Below are positions 25,962-35,925 of a stretch of 64,000 nt of DNA, piece after piece. The position numbers and the translations under genes are program-made. The stretch is from an uncultured Jannaschia sp. (GTDB lineage: Bacteria > Pseudomonadota > Alphaproteobacteria > Rhodobacterales > Rhodobacteraceae), in contig CANLTZ010000013.1 of assembly GCA_947494145.1 (NCBI GenBank), positions 1 through 64,000 of the forward strand, written 5' to 3'. How positions within the stretch are numbered: position 1 is the stretch's first letter; the number at the start of each line of letters is the position of its first letter. The notes beneath the pieces are model-generated. The model was not told where the DNA came from. It worked only from the letters and a program-made list of their open reading frames with translations, and made no database searches.

Positions 25962-26076
25962 CCCAGGGTCGGGCAGCAGGATGTCGTTCTTGCCGGTGTG
26001 GATGACGGCGTCGTTGTCTTCCTGTTGGACCATCAGCCGCTCGGCCTTGTTGTCGTCGATGGCGAGCTTGCCCTGG
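25962..26076 (-). pseudogene. Decayed duplicate of the ftsK 3' end (C-terminal DNA-recognition domain)
   Basis: Leftward-reading relic whose translation KLAIDDNKAERLMVQQEDND, continuing to [12 protein letters not shown], aligns with the true FtsK end ([20 protein letters not shown] through [12 protein letters not shown]). One three-codon deletion keeps the frame. By eye about three quarters of the bases match over 115 positions. The stop codon is missing: reading continues past PDPGE into ESWG. It is not attached to the rest of ftsK and lies between the two paralogous genes. It points to an old duplication. Confidence 0.75.
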
Positions 26077-26171
26077 ACAGCTGGCAGCTTGAAAGTCTTC
26101 GGCACGCATTGCGTCCCAGACTGGACGGACCCAGCCAAAGAAGTGTCAGAAACTTCTGCGACGCATCCGGT

Positions 26172-27059
26172 ATGTCGAATCTCCATCAAAAAACCAACGC
26201 TTGGGTTCGCGCGTGCCTACACACGGTTTTCTGGATGAACGTCGTGCAGTCGTCCCGCTATGACGATTCCGCCTTGGCGTCAGGCACGCTGACACCAAGG
26301 CCGGATGTGGTGGCTGGTGATCGATATCAGAGCTATGGTCTTGAGACTGAGTTTGACTGGCTGATCGAGCGAGACTTCCAACGCATTGAGCGCTGGTGCC
26401 GCGATGAGGGGTTGATCCACATCCCAGACGACCCCGACGATATGAGCCTTTATCACGTTTCGATCTCGTGCAGCCCATCGAAGTTGTCCGAGGCTCTCTT
26501 AAGGATCGACGGGTTTGAAGACTGGATGCCGGAGACCGTGCTGCGGGTCTTTTTGTGGGAAGCTGCGTCGGCTGACCGACTGCTGACCTACGGTTATTGG
26601 GGCGATCCATACTTCGCTGCCCTTCCGACCACGCGAGATCCTACCCGGATGCCCGAACACTTTCGGCGTCCTTTGGAAGCGCTGGCAGCGGCGGGCTTTT
26701 GCAGCATCGGCGCGAAGGGCAGCTTTCGATGGCTCGAACCGATTGAGCCGCACATGGAAGCAGCACAGGTCTGGGTCAATGGTGCCTGTCAGAAGGAGGC
26801 GAGACGGCAGACCCTTATCCGCATCTGGGACACCATGCCCCTAGATCTGAAGAAGCCCTTCCTGGAAAGCGGAGCCGGTCTGGACGTGCTGTTGCTTGCG
26901 GCGCTCCTGGGGAGGTTTCATGCGGGTGACAGTTGGACCTATCGGCCGGGCGACCGACTTCCGCGCGGCGACGATATGCGCCTGGACATTCCGACGGCCA
27001 AGGAATTCGGCGCGATGTATCGCTTGGAAGGTTTGCCGGGTTGCCCACCGCCAAAGTAA
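26172..27059 (+). CDS. Uncharacterised protein, paralogue B of a local two-gene family
   Basis: 295 aa from ATG at 26172. This start was chosen because it lines up with the start of paralogue A (both M-x-x-L then a short hydrophobic stretch ending W-M); a longer frame would run backward across the ftsK relic. No known domain is recognised. Shared core with paralogue A: WMPETVLRVFLWEAA, YGYWGDPYFAALP, MPEHFRRPLEALAAAGFC and PHMEAAQVW. It adds a C-terminal region of about 90 residues (FLESGAGLDVLLLAALLGRF). It is convergent with ftsK, 62 bases apart. Confidence 0.68.
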   Translation: MSNLHQKTNAWVRACLHTVFWMNVVQSSRYDDSALASGTLTPRPDVVAGDRYQSYGLETEFDWLIERDFQRIERWCRDEGLIHIPDDPDDMSLYHVSISCSPSKLSEALLRIDGFEDWMPETVLRVFLWEAASADRLLTYGYWGDPYFAALPTTRDPTRMPEHFRRPLEALAAAGFCSIGAKGSFRWLEPIEPHMEAAQVWVNGACQKEARRQTLIRIWDTMPLDLKKPFLESGAGLDVLLLAALLGRFHAGDSWTYRPGDRLPRGDDMRLDIPTAKEFGAMYRLEGLPGCPPPK

Positions 27060-27121
27060 GGATTGGCATAGACTGAAGATCAGGCTTGCTGGTTTGGTCG
27101 GGATGCAAGTTTGGCGCAGCC

Positions 27122-29923
27122 CTACTCCCCCGGGTCGGGCAGTAGAATGTCGCGCTTGCCCACGTGGTTGGCAGGGGTGACGGCGCCATTGTCTTCCATC
27201 TGTTCCACCAGACGGGCGGCCTTGTTGTAGCCGATGCCCAGCTTGCGCTGGATGTAGGAGGTGGAGCATTTGCGGTCGCGGGCCACGATAGCCACGGCCT
27301 GGTCATACAGCGCGTCTTCCCCGCCCGTATTGCCCCCGGTCAGGCCCAGCACAGCGTCGATGTCGGACGACTTTTCGTCATCCGGCCCGTCAAGCACGCT
27401 GGCCGCGTATTCGGGTGGCCCGAAGCTCTTGAGGTGGTTGACGATTTCCTCGACCTCCTCGTCCGAGCAGAAGGGCCCGTGGACGCGGGTGATCTTGGAG
27501 CCACCGGCCATGTAGAGCATGTCACCCATGCCCAGCAGTTGTTCTGCCCCCATCTCACCCAGGATGGTCCGTGAATCGATCTTGGACGTCACGTGGAAGC
27601 TGATCCGGGTGGGGAAGTTGGCCTTCACCGTGCCTGTGATCACATCCACCGAAGGGCGCTGCGTGGCCATGACGAGGTGGATGCCCGAGGCGCGGGCCAT
27701 TTGGGCCAGGCGCTGAATACAGGCCTCGATCTCCTTGCCGGCGACCATCATCAGATCGGCCATCTCGTCCACGACAACGACGATATAGGGCAGCTTTTCG
27801 GGCACGGTTTCTTCGGTCTCGAAGACGGGCTCTCCCGTTTCCTCATCAAAGCCGGTCTGCACCGTGCGAGAGAACATCTCTCCCTTGGCCAAGGTTTCGG
27901 CCACGCGGGCGTTATAGCCTTCGATGTTGCGCACGCCCATCTTGGACATCTTGCGGTAGCGTTCCTCCATCTCGCCCACGGTCCATTTCAGGGCGACGAC
28001 GGCTTTCTTGGGGTCCGTGACGACGGGGGACAGCAGGTGCGGGATGCCATCATAGACGCTGAGTTCCAGCATCTTCGGGTCGATCATGATCAGGCGGCAT
28101 TCCTCGGGCGTCAGCTTGTAGAGAAGGCTCAGGATCATGGTGTTGATCGCCACCGACTTGCCCGAGCCCGTGGTGCCCGCGATCAAGAGGTGGGGCATCT
28201 TGGCGAGGTTCGCGACCACGGGCGCGCCGCCGATATCCTTGCCCAAGGCCAGGGGCAGCGCCATGGAGCTGTCGCCGAAATCGCGGCCCGACAGGATTTC
28301 GCGCAGCACCACCTTTTCGCGCCGTTCATTGGGCAGTTCGATGCCGATGACGGAGCGCCCGGGGATGGTCGAAACCCGGGCCGATAGCGCGGACATCGAC
28401 CGCGCGATGTCGTCTGCCAACCCGATCACGCGCGATGCTTTCAGCCCCGCTGCGGGCTCCAATTCGTACATGGTGACGACGGGGCCGGGGCGGACGGAGA
28501 CGATTTCGCCCTTTACGCCGTAATCGTCCAGCACGGCCTCCAGCATCCGGGCGTTCTGCTCCAACGCATCGTCGCTCAGGTGATGGCGTTCAACGGTCGA
28601 CGGGTCGGTCAGGAGGGCCAGCGGTGGCTTTTCATAGGCGGCGGTGGGTTCTTCGAATTGCAGCGCAGGCTGCGCCTCGGCCCGGGCCTGCTTCGACGGC
28701 TGGACGGGCTTGGCCTGGGGCTGCACGACCTTGCGGGCGAAGGTCGGGATGGATGGGGCGGGTGTTGGCACAGCGGCTATCTCGGGCCCCAAATCTTGCT
28801 CGATCTCAACCTCCGGCGCGGCCGCAATGGCGGCATCGGCGGCCTGGAGGGCGGCGCTCAGCACCGGCTCCGCCCGCTCGGTCGGGTGGGCATGGGGTGT
28901 GGGCGACAGCGTGGGCTCCACCCGGTCCGTCGGGGTCAAGGGCGGCTCAGTCCGGGCGGTGAGGGCCGGTTCCGCTGTACGCGGGGTCTGGAGCGCCTGG
29001 GTGATGTTCGCACGACGCACACGGGTGCGCACCGCGCTGGCGATGCGTGCGCGGACGCGATCTTCTTCGGGCGCGTCGGCGTCGAAGGGTGCCGTATCGG
29101 ACGATGCATCGCCCATGCCGCGGCCCGGCAGCCAGGACAGAAGACCCGGGCGCGGGGCCTCCGGCTCTTCGATCAGGGGGGCGTCCAGGTCTGGCGCATC
29201 GGGCGCGGCCCGGCGGGCGGCGGCTTTTTCGCGCAGGGCAGCGGTGCCTTTTGCGGTACCTTTGGCCGTGACTTGGGCCGCCTGCCGCGTCAGCACCCGG
29301 CCCAGGGCCATGGCGCTTCCAAGTCCCGCCAGGAAGAAGACCAACGCCTTGCGCATGTCGTCGCGGGTGAAGCCCAACACCCAGGCGCCCGTCAGCACCG
29401 CGGCGCCCGCAATCACGAAGGAGAAGAGTTTCAGGCCCACAGCCCCCGGCACGGGTAAAATCTGCAACAGCGCGCCGAGGCCCATATCACCAAACAGACC
29501 ACCCATGCCGAAATCGTGGCTCCAATCGCCCGGCGGCACCAGCGATGCGGAATAGAGCGACAGGATCAGCACCCAACCGGGTACGAACAGCGCGCGCGGC
29601 AGGGCGCGTTCCGACCCGGCATGCATGGCGAAACGCATCCCCCAGACAATCAGCCCTGCCCCCAAGCCGAGTGCCCCATGGCCTAGGATCAGCACCATGG
29701 GCCCGGCCAGCGATGCGCCGAACAGGCCCAGCCAGTTGCGCGGCGGCGCATCGGTGGCGGCCAGCCAGCTTGGGTCTTCGGGATGATAGGTCAGCAGCAT
29801 GACGGCAATGGCCAGCCCCGCCAGCGCCATCAACAGGCCCAGCCCTTCGCGCCCCCGGCGGGCCAGGCTGATCTGCATGTTGCTGTCGATGAGGGGATCG
29901 CGTTGCCGCACCTGATAGGCCAT
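27122..29923 (-). CDS. ftsK: DNA translocase FtsK
   Basis: 933 aa. Four N-terminal membrane segments (first near residues 28-46, [17 protein letters not shown]) are followed by a proline/alanine-rich acidic linker (about residues 250-420). The motor has Walker [18 protein letters not shown] around residue 585 and Walker [14 protein letters not shown] about 130 residues later, plus [13 protein letters not shown]. The terminal winged-helix DNA-recognition part ends DILLPDPGE. It segregates chromosome dimers at the septum with XerCD. ATG at 29923 (a TTG codon precedes) follows AAGAGGAT. Its own 3' end is duplicated at 25962-26076. Confidence 0.96.
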   Translation of the reverse strand: MAYQVRQRDPLIDSNMQISLARRGREGLGLLMALAGLAIAVMLLTYHPEDPSWLAATDAPPRNWLGLFGASLAGPMVLILGHGALGLGAGLIVWGMRFAMHAGSERALPRALFVPGWVLILSLYSASLVPPGDWSHDFGMGGLFGDMGLGALLQILPVPGAVGLKLFSFVIAGAAVLTGAWVLGFTRDDMRKALVFFLAGLGSAMALGRVLTRQAAQVTAKGTAKGTAALREKAAARRAAPDAPDLDAPLIEEPEAPRPGLLSWLPGRGMGDASSDTAPFDADAPEEDRVRARIASAVRTRVRRANITQALQTPRTAEPALTARTEPPLTPTDRVEPTLSPTPHAHPTERAEPVLSAALQAADAAIAAAPEVEIEQDLGPEIAAVPTPAPSIPTFARKVVQPQAKPVQPSKQARAEAQPALQFEEPTAAYEKPPLALLTDPSTVERHHLSDDALEQNARMLEAVLDDYGVKGEIVSVRPGPVVTMYELEPAAGLKASRVIGLADDIARSMSALSARVSTIPGRSVIGIELPNERREKVVLREILSGRDFGDSSMALPLALGKDIGGAPVVANLAKMPHLLIAGTTGSGKSVAINTMILSLLYKLTPEECRLIMIDPKMLELSVYDGIPHLLSPVVTDPKKAVVALKWTVGEMEERYRKMSKMGVRNIEGYNARVAETLAKGEMFSRTVQTGFDEETGEPVFETEETVPEKLPYIVVVVDEMADLMMVAGKEIEACIQRLAQMARASGIHLVMATQRPSVDVITGTVKANFPTRISFHVTSKIDSRTILGEMGAEQLLGMGDMLYMAGGSKITRVHGPFCSDEEVEEIVNHLKSFGPPEYAASVLDGPDDEKSSDIDAVLGLTGGNTGGEDALYDQAVAIVARDRKCSTSYIQRKLGIGYNKAARLVEQMEDNGAVTPANHVGKRDILLPDPGE

Positions 29924-29933
29924 CAAAATCCTC

Positions 29934-31118
29934 TTATGCTTGCAGGCGGTCGCGCAGGCGGGTCAGGCCGCGGACCGTCTCGTCAAAGGGCGCGACCAGG
30001 GCCACGCGGATATATTTGTCACCCGGGTTTCCGGCAGCCGTGTCGCGCGCCAGGTAAGCGCCGGGCAGAACCTTGACGCCGGTTTCGCGCCACAGCGCGA
30101 GCGTCATTTCTTCGCCATCCATGCCTTCGGGCGTGGGCAACCACAGGAAGAAGCCCGCCTGGGGGATGGGGGCGGCGTTGCCGAGGATGTCGCGGGCCGC
30201 GTCGAATTTCGCCGCATAAAGCGCGCGGTTTTCGTCCACATGGGCCTCATCCGACCAGACAGCAGCGGCGGCCATCTGCAGCGGCAGCGGCAGGGGGGCG
30301 CCAGCATAGGCGCGCAACTGCTTCATGCGGGCGATGTTGCCGGGGCCGGAGACCGCGAAGCCTGACCGCAGGCCCGCCAGGTTGGACCGTTTGGATAGCG
30401 AGTGGAACGCCACGGCCCTTTCGGGGTCGGCGCCGGTTTCGCGCACGGCTTCCAGAATGCCCGTAGGGGGCTTGCCGCGATAGATTTCAGCGTAGCACTC
30501 ATCGGCGAAAATCTTGAAGTCGTGCTTTTCCGCCAGCGTCAGGAGCGTGCGCCAATAGGCCATGTTAGCCACCGCGCCCTGCGGGTTGGCTGGCGAGCAG
30601 ATATAGACAATGGCAGTGCGGTCCAGAAGGGCGGGGTCAAGACTTGCGAAATCGGGCAGGTGCCCGGTTTCTTCGGTGGCATTCACGTAGACCGGGTCCG
30701 CGCCCACCGACAGCGAGGCGACGGCATAGACCTGATAGAACGGGTTTGGCGTCAGGATGGCGGGGCGCTGGCCGTTCTTCTGCTCGGGGCAGAGCGCCAT
30801 GGAGGTATTGTATAGCCCTTCGCGCGTGCCGTTCAGCACGAGGATATCGCGCATCGGATCCGCGTCGTAGCCATAGCGACGTTTCAGCCAACCGGCGCAG
30901 GCCTCCAACAATTCGGGCGCGCCGTCATTGGGCGGATAGGACATGAACCCAGCTTGATGGCGGGCGATGACCTCGCCGACGAAGGCCGGGGGCGCATGGC
31001 GCGGGTCCCCGATGGTCATCTGAATCGGGTCATCACCCGGCGCCATGTCGCCAAGCAAAGTCCGCAGACGCGGGAACGCATATTCGGGCAGTTCGGAGAA
31101 CCGCTGCGGTGAATTCAT
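29934..31118 (-). CDS. PLP-dependent aminotransferase (class I/II, DapC-like)
   Basis: 394 aa fold-type I enzyme. [11 protein letters not shown] near residue 34, the NPFYQVY turn, an [10 protein letters not shown] signature, DECYAEIY, and the PLP-lysine region [16 protein letters not shown]. It resembles succinyl-diaminopimelate/LL-DAP aminotransferase-type proteins; the substrate is not proven. Its end lies 11 bases before the ftsK ATG in the same direction, so the two may be co-transcribed. The amidase gene upstream runs in the same direction. Confidence 0.88.
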   Translation of the reverse strand: MNSPQRFSELPEYAFPRLRTLLGDMAPGDDPIQMTIGDPRHAPPAFVGEVIARHQAGFMSYPPNDGAPELLEACAGWLKRRYGYDADPMRDILVLNGTREGLYNTSMALCPEQKNGQRPAILTPNPFYQVYAVASLSVGADPVYVNATEETGHLPDFASLDPALLDRTAIVYICSPANPQGAVANMAYWRTLLTLAEKHDFKIFADECYAEIYRGKPPTGILEAVRETGADPERAVAFHSLSKRSNLAGLRSGFAVSGPGNIARMKQLRAYAGAPLPLPLQMAAAAVWSDEAHVDENRALYAAKFDAARDILGNAAPIPQAGFFLWLPTPEGMDGEEMTLALWRETGVKVLPGAYLARDTAAGNPGDKYIRVALVAPFDETVRGLTRLRDRLQA

Positions 31119-31227
31119 CGCCTGTGCCTCGATACGGGTGCTCTGACGGCCCCGTTTCGCCTATCGTAGCAAAGGCATGGCCCGGGGGTCCAACGAAAAG
31201 GTCAGCCGGGCCAGGTCTGTGTGGCTT

Positions 31228-32553
31228 TCAGGTCAGCGCCTCTTCCATGGCCGCACCCAGGCGCAGCAGCCGTTCTTCCTGCATGGGTGGCGCAAGCGCC
31301 ATGACACCGCACATGGGCACGCCCGTGGGCAGGGTCAGGCCACACAGGCCCAGCACGTTGCCGACACGGGTGTTGCGCAAAGCCATCAGGTTTTCCGCCG
31401 TGTAGTAGTCCGTATCGTCCAGCAGGCGCTGGCGGTCGGGTGGCAGAATCGCGCTGGTGGGCAGCAAGACGGCGTCATACCCTGCCGTGGCCTTTAGATA
31501 GGCGTCTTGGGCGGCGGCGCGCTTGCGCTGCGCGTCCAGCACGTCGCTGGCGGGCACGTCGCGGCCCTGGCGGAAGCGTTCCAAGATGTTGGGAAACATC
31601 AAATGTGGCGCCGCTTCGATCTTGTCGCGCCAGATGGCATAGGCTTCGGGCGCAAACAGCAGCGGGGTCAGGTCCATGGCATCTGCCACGGGCTGAATCT
31701 CCGCATGTTCGATCTGGGCGCCCACATCTTGGAAACGCTCCAAGGCGTGGTTCAGGGCGGCCCGGGGGGCATCGCGGCTGGTTTCCGTATAGTCGGCCAG
31801 AACCAGCAGGCGTTTGCCTTGCATCGTCGCGCCTTTCAGGTCGGCGGGTGTGCCGCCTTCCAGCAGCGCCAGCGACAGGGCCGCATCTTCCACCGACCGG
31901 CAAAGCGGGCCGATTGTGTCCATCGTCTCCACCAGGGGGACGGCGCCGGTGCAGGGGATGCGGTAGAGCGTGGTCTTGAGCCCCACCAGATCGTTCCAGG
32001 CTGACGGGTTGCGCACCGACCCGCCGGTGTCGGAGCCCACGCCCATGGCAGAAAGCCCAAACGCCACCGATGCCGCCGCCCCCGAGGATGAGCCGCCGGG
32101 AACCAGCTTCGCATCGTGGACATTGGGCGGGGTGGCGGTGATCGGGTTGAGGCCCAGGCCGGAAAAAGCCAGCTCGCTCATATGGGTCTTGCCCAGGCAG
32201 ACTGACCCGCCCGCCGTGGCCGCGGCCAGAACGGCGGCGTCGTCGCGCGGCACGCGACCCCGCAGAAGCGCGCTGCCGGATTCGGTGGCAACACCCGCAC
32301 TGTCGAACAGGTCTTTCCAACTGATGGGCACCCCATCCAACGGACCACGCCGCAGGCCGCGCTTGGCGCGCTTGGCGGCGGCACCGGCTTCGGCGCGGGC
32401 CCGGTCACGGGTGACGGCGCTGAAAATGTCGTCGCGATGGGGACTTGCGTCGATGGCGGCAAGATAGGTGTCGCACAGGTCTTCGGCGTCGATTTCGCCC
32501 TGAGCGATGCCGCGCCCCAGCGCACCTGCGCCCATCCACAGCCAGTCCTGCAT
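31228..32553 (-). CDS. Amidase (amidase signature family)
   Basis: 441 aa from the ATG at 32553, which follows GGAGG by five bases (M-Q-D-W-L start); another ATG five codons upstream lacks a good ribosome site. The Ser-cisSer-Lys hydrolase core is clear: Lys in GVPISWKDLFDSAG, then VPGGSSSGAAASVAFG and SDTGGSVRNPSAW. It hydrolyses an amide (amino-acid amide, indoleacetamide-like or glutamyl type) that cannot be specified. It faces the ubiH-like gene across 75 bases. Confidence 0.92.
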   Translation of the reverse strand: MQDWLWMGAGALGRGIAQGEIDAEDLCDTYLAAIDASPHRDDIFSAVTRDRARAEAGAAAKRAKRGLRRGPLDGVPISWKDLFDSAGVATESGSALLRGRVPRDDAAVLAAATAGGSVCLGKTHMSELAFSGLGLNPITATPPNVHDAKLVPGGSSSGAAASVAFGLSAMGVGSDTGGSVRNPSAWNDLVGLKTTLYRIPCTGAVPLVETMDTIGPLCRSVEDAALSLALLEGGTPADLKGATMQGKRLLVLADYTETSRDAPRAALNHALERFQDVGAQIEHAEIQPVADAMDLTPLLFAPEAYAIWRDKIEAAPHLMFPNILERFRQGRDVPASDVLDAQRKRAAAQDAYLKATAGYDAVLLPTSAILPPDRQRLLDDTDYYTAENLMALRNTRVGNVLGLCGLTLPTGVPMCGVMALAPPMQEERLLRLGAAMEEALT

Positions 32554-32628
32554 CGCCACCTCCGTCATATCGTCGCGGCGGACGCTAGACGGTGCGCGGT
32601 GGTTGGACAATGGGCGGGGCGGCGTCCT

Positions 32629-33846
32629 ATGTCCCGTGTGATGGAACGTGACGTGATAATCGTGGGTGGCGGGCTCAACGGGCCGCTGACGGCATTGGCG
32701 CTGGCCCAGGCCGGTTTGCGCAGCACATTGCTCGATGCGCGGCCTCGGGCGGATTTCGACGACCCGGCCTTTGACGGCCGCTCCTATGCGATGGCGCTGG
32801 GGTCGGTGCGGGTGCTGCGGGCCTTGGGGCTTTGGGACGGGTTGGAAGACCACGCCCAGCCCATGACGGCCATCCGCGCCAGCGATGGGCGCGCGGGCGA
32901 AGGCGCCTCGCCCCTGCATCTGGCATTCGATGCGGCCGAAATCGGCCAGCCCTATATGGGCCAGATGGTCGAAGACCGGCATCTGCGGCCCGCGCTGTTG
33001 GCTGCCTGCGATGCTGATCCGCGCATCGAGATGCGCTTCGACACCGAGGTGACGGGGCAGGAAGCCGACGGCCCCCTTATCCGCGTTGAGGCGGGTGAGA
33101 TGCTGGAGGCCGCGTTGCTGTTGGGCTGCGACGGACGCGCCAGCGGTACGGCGAACCGCGCGGGTATCAAGCGCATGGGCCGCGCCTACGGCCAATCGGC
33201 GCTGGTCTGCGCGGTGGAACATGCAAAGCCCCATAATGGCGTGGCGCATCAGTTCTTCATGCCCGCCGGGCCCCTTGCCATCCTGCCGCTGAAGGGCAAC
33301 CGGTCAAGCCTGGTCTGGACTGAATCCGATGCCACGGCCGCTGAGTTGAACGCCTTGCCCGAGGCGGACTACCTGGACATCCTGCGGCCCCGCATGGGCG
33401 ATTTTCTGGGCGATATCGCGCTGGCGGGGACGCGCCATACCTATCCGCTGGCGCTGACGCTGGCCGCGTCCTTCATCGCGCCGCGCCTGGCTCTGGTGGG
33501 CGATGCGGCCCATGGCATCCACCCCATTGCGGGACAAGGGCTGAACCTGGGCGTGCGCGACGTGGCGGCACTTGCCCATGTGCTGGGCGATGCGCGCGCG
33601 CGCGGCGAAGATATCGGCACGCCCCCGGTGTTGGAGCGATATCAGCGCTGGCGCCGCTTCGACACGGCGGCCATGGGCTATGCGACGGACGCAGTGAACC
33701 GTCTCTTTTCCAACGATAACCCCATCCTCCGCGCCGGGCGGCGTATCGGCATGGGGGCGATTTCGGCCATGCCTCTAGCGCGCCGTCGCTTCATCCGCGA
33801 AGCGGCGGGGCTGACGGGTGACTTGCCGCGATTGATGCAAGGGTAA
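32629..33846 (+). CDS. ubiH: UbiH/UbiF/VisC-type FAD-dependent hydroxylase
   Basis: 405 aa from ATG at 32629 (an ATG four codons later is also possible). The dinucleotide-binding start DVIIVGGGLNGPLTALAL near residues 8-25 is followed by the family GD motif PRLALVGDAAHGIHPIAGQGLNLGVRD at about residue 285. The enzyme hydroxylates a ubiquinone precursor ring with FAD and NAD(P)H. The exact carbon is not readable. A palindromic repeat lies just downstream. It is divergent from the amidase gene. Confidence 0.85.
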   Translation: MSRVMERDVIIVGGGLNGPLTALALAQAGLRSTLLDARPRADFDDPAFDGRSYAMALGSVRVLRALGLWDGLEDHAQPMTAIRASDGRAGEGASPLHLAFDAAEIGQPYMGQMVEDRHLRPALLAACDADPRIEMRFDTEVTGQEADGPLIRVEAGEMLEAALLLGCDGRASGTANRAGIKRMGRAYGQSALVCAVEHAKPHNGVAHQFFMPAGPLAILPLKGNRSSLVWTESDATAAELNALPEADYLDILRPRMGDFLGDIALAGTRHTYPLALTLAASFIAPRLALVGDAAHGIHPIAGQGLNLGVRDVAALAHVLGDARARGEDIGTPPVLERYQRWRRFDTAAMGYATDAVNRLFSNDNPILRAGRRIGMGAISAMPLARRRFIREAAGLTGDLPRLMQG

Positions 33847-33865
33847 GGGCGCGTCTTTCCCCGAC

Positions 33866-33981
33866 CTATAGCGGTTCTCGAAAAACCTGAAGCATCAGCT
33901 TTTTGAGAAACGGTGCAACATCAGTGCGATGGCGGGACGTTTTTCGGAAATGCTGATTCAGGTTTTCCGAAAACCGCTTTA
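33866..33981 (+). repeat. Dispersed palindromic repeat, copy 2 (inverted relative to copy 1)
   Basis: The reverse complement of 33866-33950 matches 4691-4774 at about 80% in its best 66 bases. Two inverted repeats are visible: ttctcgaaaaacctga pairing with tcagctttttgagaa, and tttttcggaaa pairing with ttttccgaaaa. It lies between the ends of the convergent ubiH-like and Trm112-like genes and could serve as a bidirectional transcription end. Copy number elsewhere in the genome is unknown. Confidence 0.65.
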
Positions 33982-34073
33982 ATGCGCGCGTGAGCGGTGA
34001 TTTGAAACGATCGGCGCCACGCCGAAACATACCCCAACCAAACGAAGATCCGAGCCGCGCCGACGTACAACTC

Positions 34074-34253
34074 TCAATCCAGCTTGCGGGCCTCATCGAC
34101 CAGCATGATCGGGATGCCACCGCGGATCGGGTAGGCGAGACCTGCGGATTTTGAGACCAGTTCCTGCCTCTCCGCATCCCAGGTCAGGGGGCCGCGGGTT
34201 TGGGGGCAGACGAGTGCTTCCAACATCCGCCGGTCGTGGGTCGGTTCGGTCAT
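34074..34253 (-). CDS. Trm112/UPF0434 family small zinc-type protein
   Basis: 59 aa from ATG at 34253. The pattern [23 protein letters not shown], then [22 protein letters not shown], matches the UPF0434 (Trm112-like) family; only one of the cysteines of the zinc site seen in some members is present. Related proteins help stabilise methyltransferases. It overlaps the upstream Lon-like gene by four bases (ATGA), so they are coupled. Its target is unknown. Confidence 0.85.
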   Translation of the reverse strand: MTEPTHDRRMLEALVCPQTRGPLTWDAERQELVSKSAGLAYPIRGGIPIMLVDEARKLD

Positions 34254-34891
34254 TGTAGCGTCTCTTCCCCGCCGCCGCGCAGCGCAAATTCCATCAGCGT
34301 CACGACGGTTTCGCGCCGGGTCGCCAGGCTGGGGGCTTCCAGCAGGGCCTGCTTTTCTTCCGGGTCGAAGGGGCAGAGCATGGAAAGCGAGTTGATCAGC
34401 AACTCCTCCTCGGCATCCTTGAGGCTGTCCCAATCGGTCGAAAGTTCCTGATCTTCGAAATAGCGGCGCAGCAGGTCCAGAAAAGCAGGCCGGTCGAAGC
34501 CGTCATCCACTTCCGCACGACCCAAGTCGCGGTCGAAGCCCGTCCAGCTTACATCGGCCTGAAGGTAAGGCTGGAAGCCCGACACTTCGCGCGTGATCCG
34601 AAAGCGCGACACGCCGGAAAGGGTGACCATGTAGCGGCGATCTTCTGTTTCCGACAATTGGGTCAGGCGCCCGGCACAGCCGATGGATTGAAGCTCCCTC
34701 CCGTCGCCGCTCTTTTGGGCGCGGGGCTGGACCATGCCGATCAGGCGGTGGTCCGCCTTCAGCGTGTCGTCGATCATCTGAAGATAGCGCGGCTCAAAGA
34801 TATGGAGCGGCAGGCGAGAGCGGGGCAGCAAAAGCGCCCCGGGCAATGGGAAGACGGGGATCGTCTCTGGCAGGTCCGATGCGCGGTACAT
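34250..34891 (-). CDS. LON peptidase substrate-binding domain protein
   Basis: 213 aa. [32 protein letters not shown] and the following IGMVQPR are the Lon N-terminal domain signature; there is no ATPase or protease part. Such stand-alone Lon-N proteins occur widely in alphaproteobacteria and probably act in protein recognition or redox-linked turnover. It sits between a thioredoxin/TPR gene and the Trm112-like gene, all leftward with small gaps or overlap. Confidence 0.88.
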   Translation of the reverse strand: MYRASDLPETIPVFPLPGALLLPRSRLPLHIFEPRYLQMIDDTLKADHRLIGMVQPRAQKSGDGRELQSIGCAGRLTQLSETEDRRYMVTLSGVSRFRITREVSGFQPYLQADVSWTGFDRDLGRAEVDDGFDRPAFLDLLRRYFEDQELSTDWDSLKDAEEELLINSLSMLCPFDPEEKQALLEAPSLATRRETVVTLMEFALRGGGEETLQ

Positions 34892-34918
34892 AAAAGGCCA
34901 GCTAGCCCGATGGTTCGA

Positions 34919-35824
34919 TCAGGCAAAGATCATCGACGAAAGCCTGCGACGACCCTTGATGGCAACGGGGTCCTTAGGCCCGGCGGCATCGAAAATGGTG
35001 AAAAGCTGGGTGCGCGCGGCGCCATCGTTCCAGTCGCGGTCGCGGCGGAAAAGCTCCAGCAATTCTTCGACGGCGGCTTCTGCATCGTCGTTCGCCAGAA
35101 GCGCTGCAGCCAGGTCGAAGCGCGCCTGATGGTCATCGGGGTCCGCGTCGACCTTGGCGCGTAGTTCGGCAGCGGGCCCAGCGGACTCGGCCTGACGGGC
35201 CAGGGCGAGTTGGGCGCGGGCGGCTTCCACCTCGGCGGAAGCGGCGATGGCGTCGGGGGCATTGGCCACCAGCGCATCGGCTTGGTCGAGTTCTTCTAGC
35301 GCGACATGGGCGCGGATAAGCCCGCCATAGGCGGCGGCGTTTTCGGGTTCTTCGCCCAGAATGGCCGCGAAGGTCTGCGCGGCATCCACGGCCGCGCCTT
35401 CGCCCAGCATTTCCTCGGCGGCCATGATGGCGTCGCCCAGGCCGCCGTCATCGGTATTGAGCGCGGCGACACGGTCCACGAAGGCCTGCACTTCGCCTTG
35501 GCTTACAGCGCCCTGGAAGCCATCCACCGGCTGGCCCTGGAAGAAGGCATAGACCGTGGGAATGGACTGGATGCGAAGCTGGGCAGCGATCTGTTGGTTC
35601 TGGTCCACATCGACCTTGGCCATCTTCACCTTGCCCTTGGCTGCGGTGACAGCGGCTTCAAGCTGGGGGCCCAGCGTCTTGCAGGGGCCGCACCAGGGGG
35701 CCCAGAAATCGACGATCACGGGCGTTGTCTGGCTGACCTCGACCACGTCGGCCATGAAGGTGGCTTCGGTGACATCTTTGATGAGGTCCGGGTCCTGCGC
35801 GGGGGTCTGGCCGAATTCGAGCAT
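34919..35824 (-). CDS. Thioredoxin-TPR co-chaperone (YbbN/CnoX family)
   Basis: 301 aa: a thioredoxin domain (about residues 20-125) with active-site WAPWCGPCK, then a tetratricopeptide-like region rich in alanine (about residues 130-290). This matches YbbN-type proteins, some of which keep thioredoxin activity and others act as holdases. Both active-site cysteines are present here. It is the first of three leftward genes with the Lon-N protein and Trm112-like protein. Cytosolic; no signal peptide. Confidence 0.9.
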   Translation of the reverse strand: MLEFGQTPAQDPDLIKDVTEATFMADVVEVSQTTPVIVDFWAPWCGPCKTLGPQLEAAVTAAKGKVKMAKVDVDQNQQIAAQLRIQSIPTVYAFFQGQPVDGFQGAVSQGEVQAFVDRVAALNTDDGGLGDAIMAAEEMLGEGAAVDAAQTFAAILGEEPENAAAYGGLIRAHVALEELDQADALVANAPDAIAASAEVEAARAQLALARQAESAGPAAELRAKVDADPDDHQARFDLAAALLANDDAEAAVEELLELFRRDRDWNDGAARTQLFTIFDAAGPKDPVAIKGRRRLSSMIFA

Positions 35825-35925
35825 GGGTCGCTCCGAGAGGGGTGCAGTTTCTTGCGGTTCGGGGCTGATCTAAGGGTCCGCGTCGGGCGGGGCAAGCGTT
35901 GGCGGTGGCGATGGTTGCCCTAACG

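Noticed and set aside
25833-26189. 118-codon minus-strand frame containing the ftsK-like segment as a small gene
   Set aside because: Only the internal 115 bases align with FtsK. The flanks are unrelated, there is no start signal, and the ftsK stop is missing. It is treated as a relic, not a gene.
31228-33249. Extended 673-residue amidase reading
   Set aside because: The frame continues upstream through the opposite-strand ubiH-like gene. The GGAGG-ATG at 32553 gives the family length, so the extension is not real coding.
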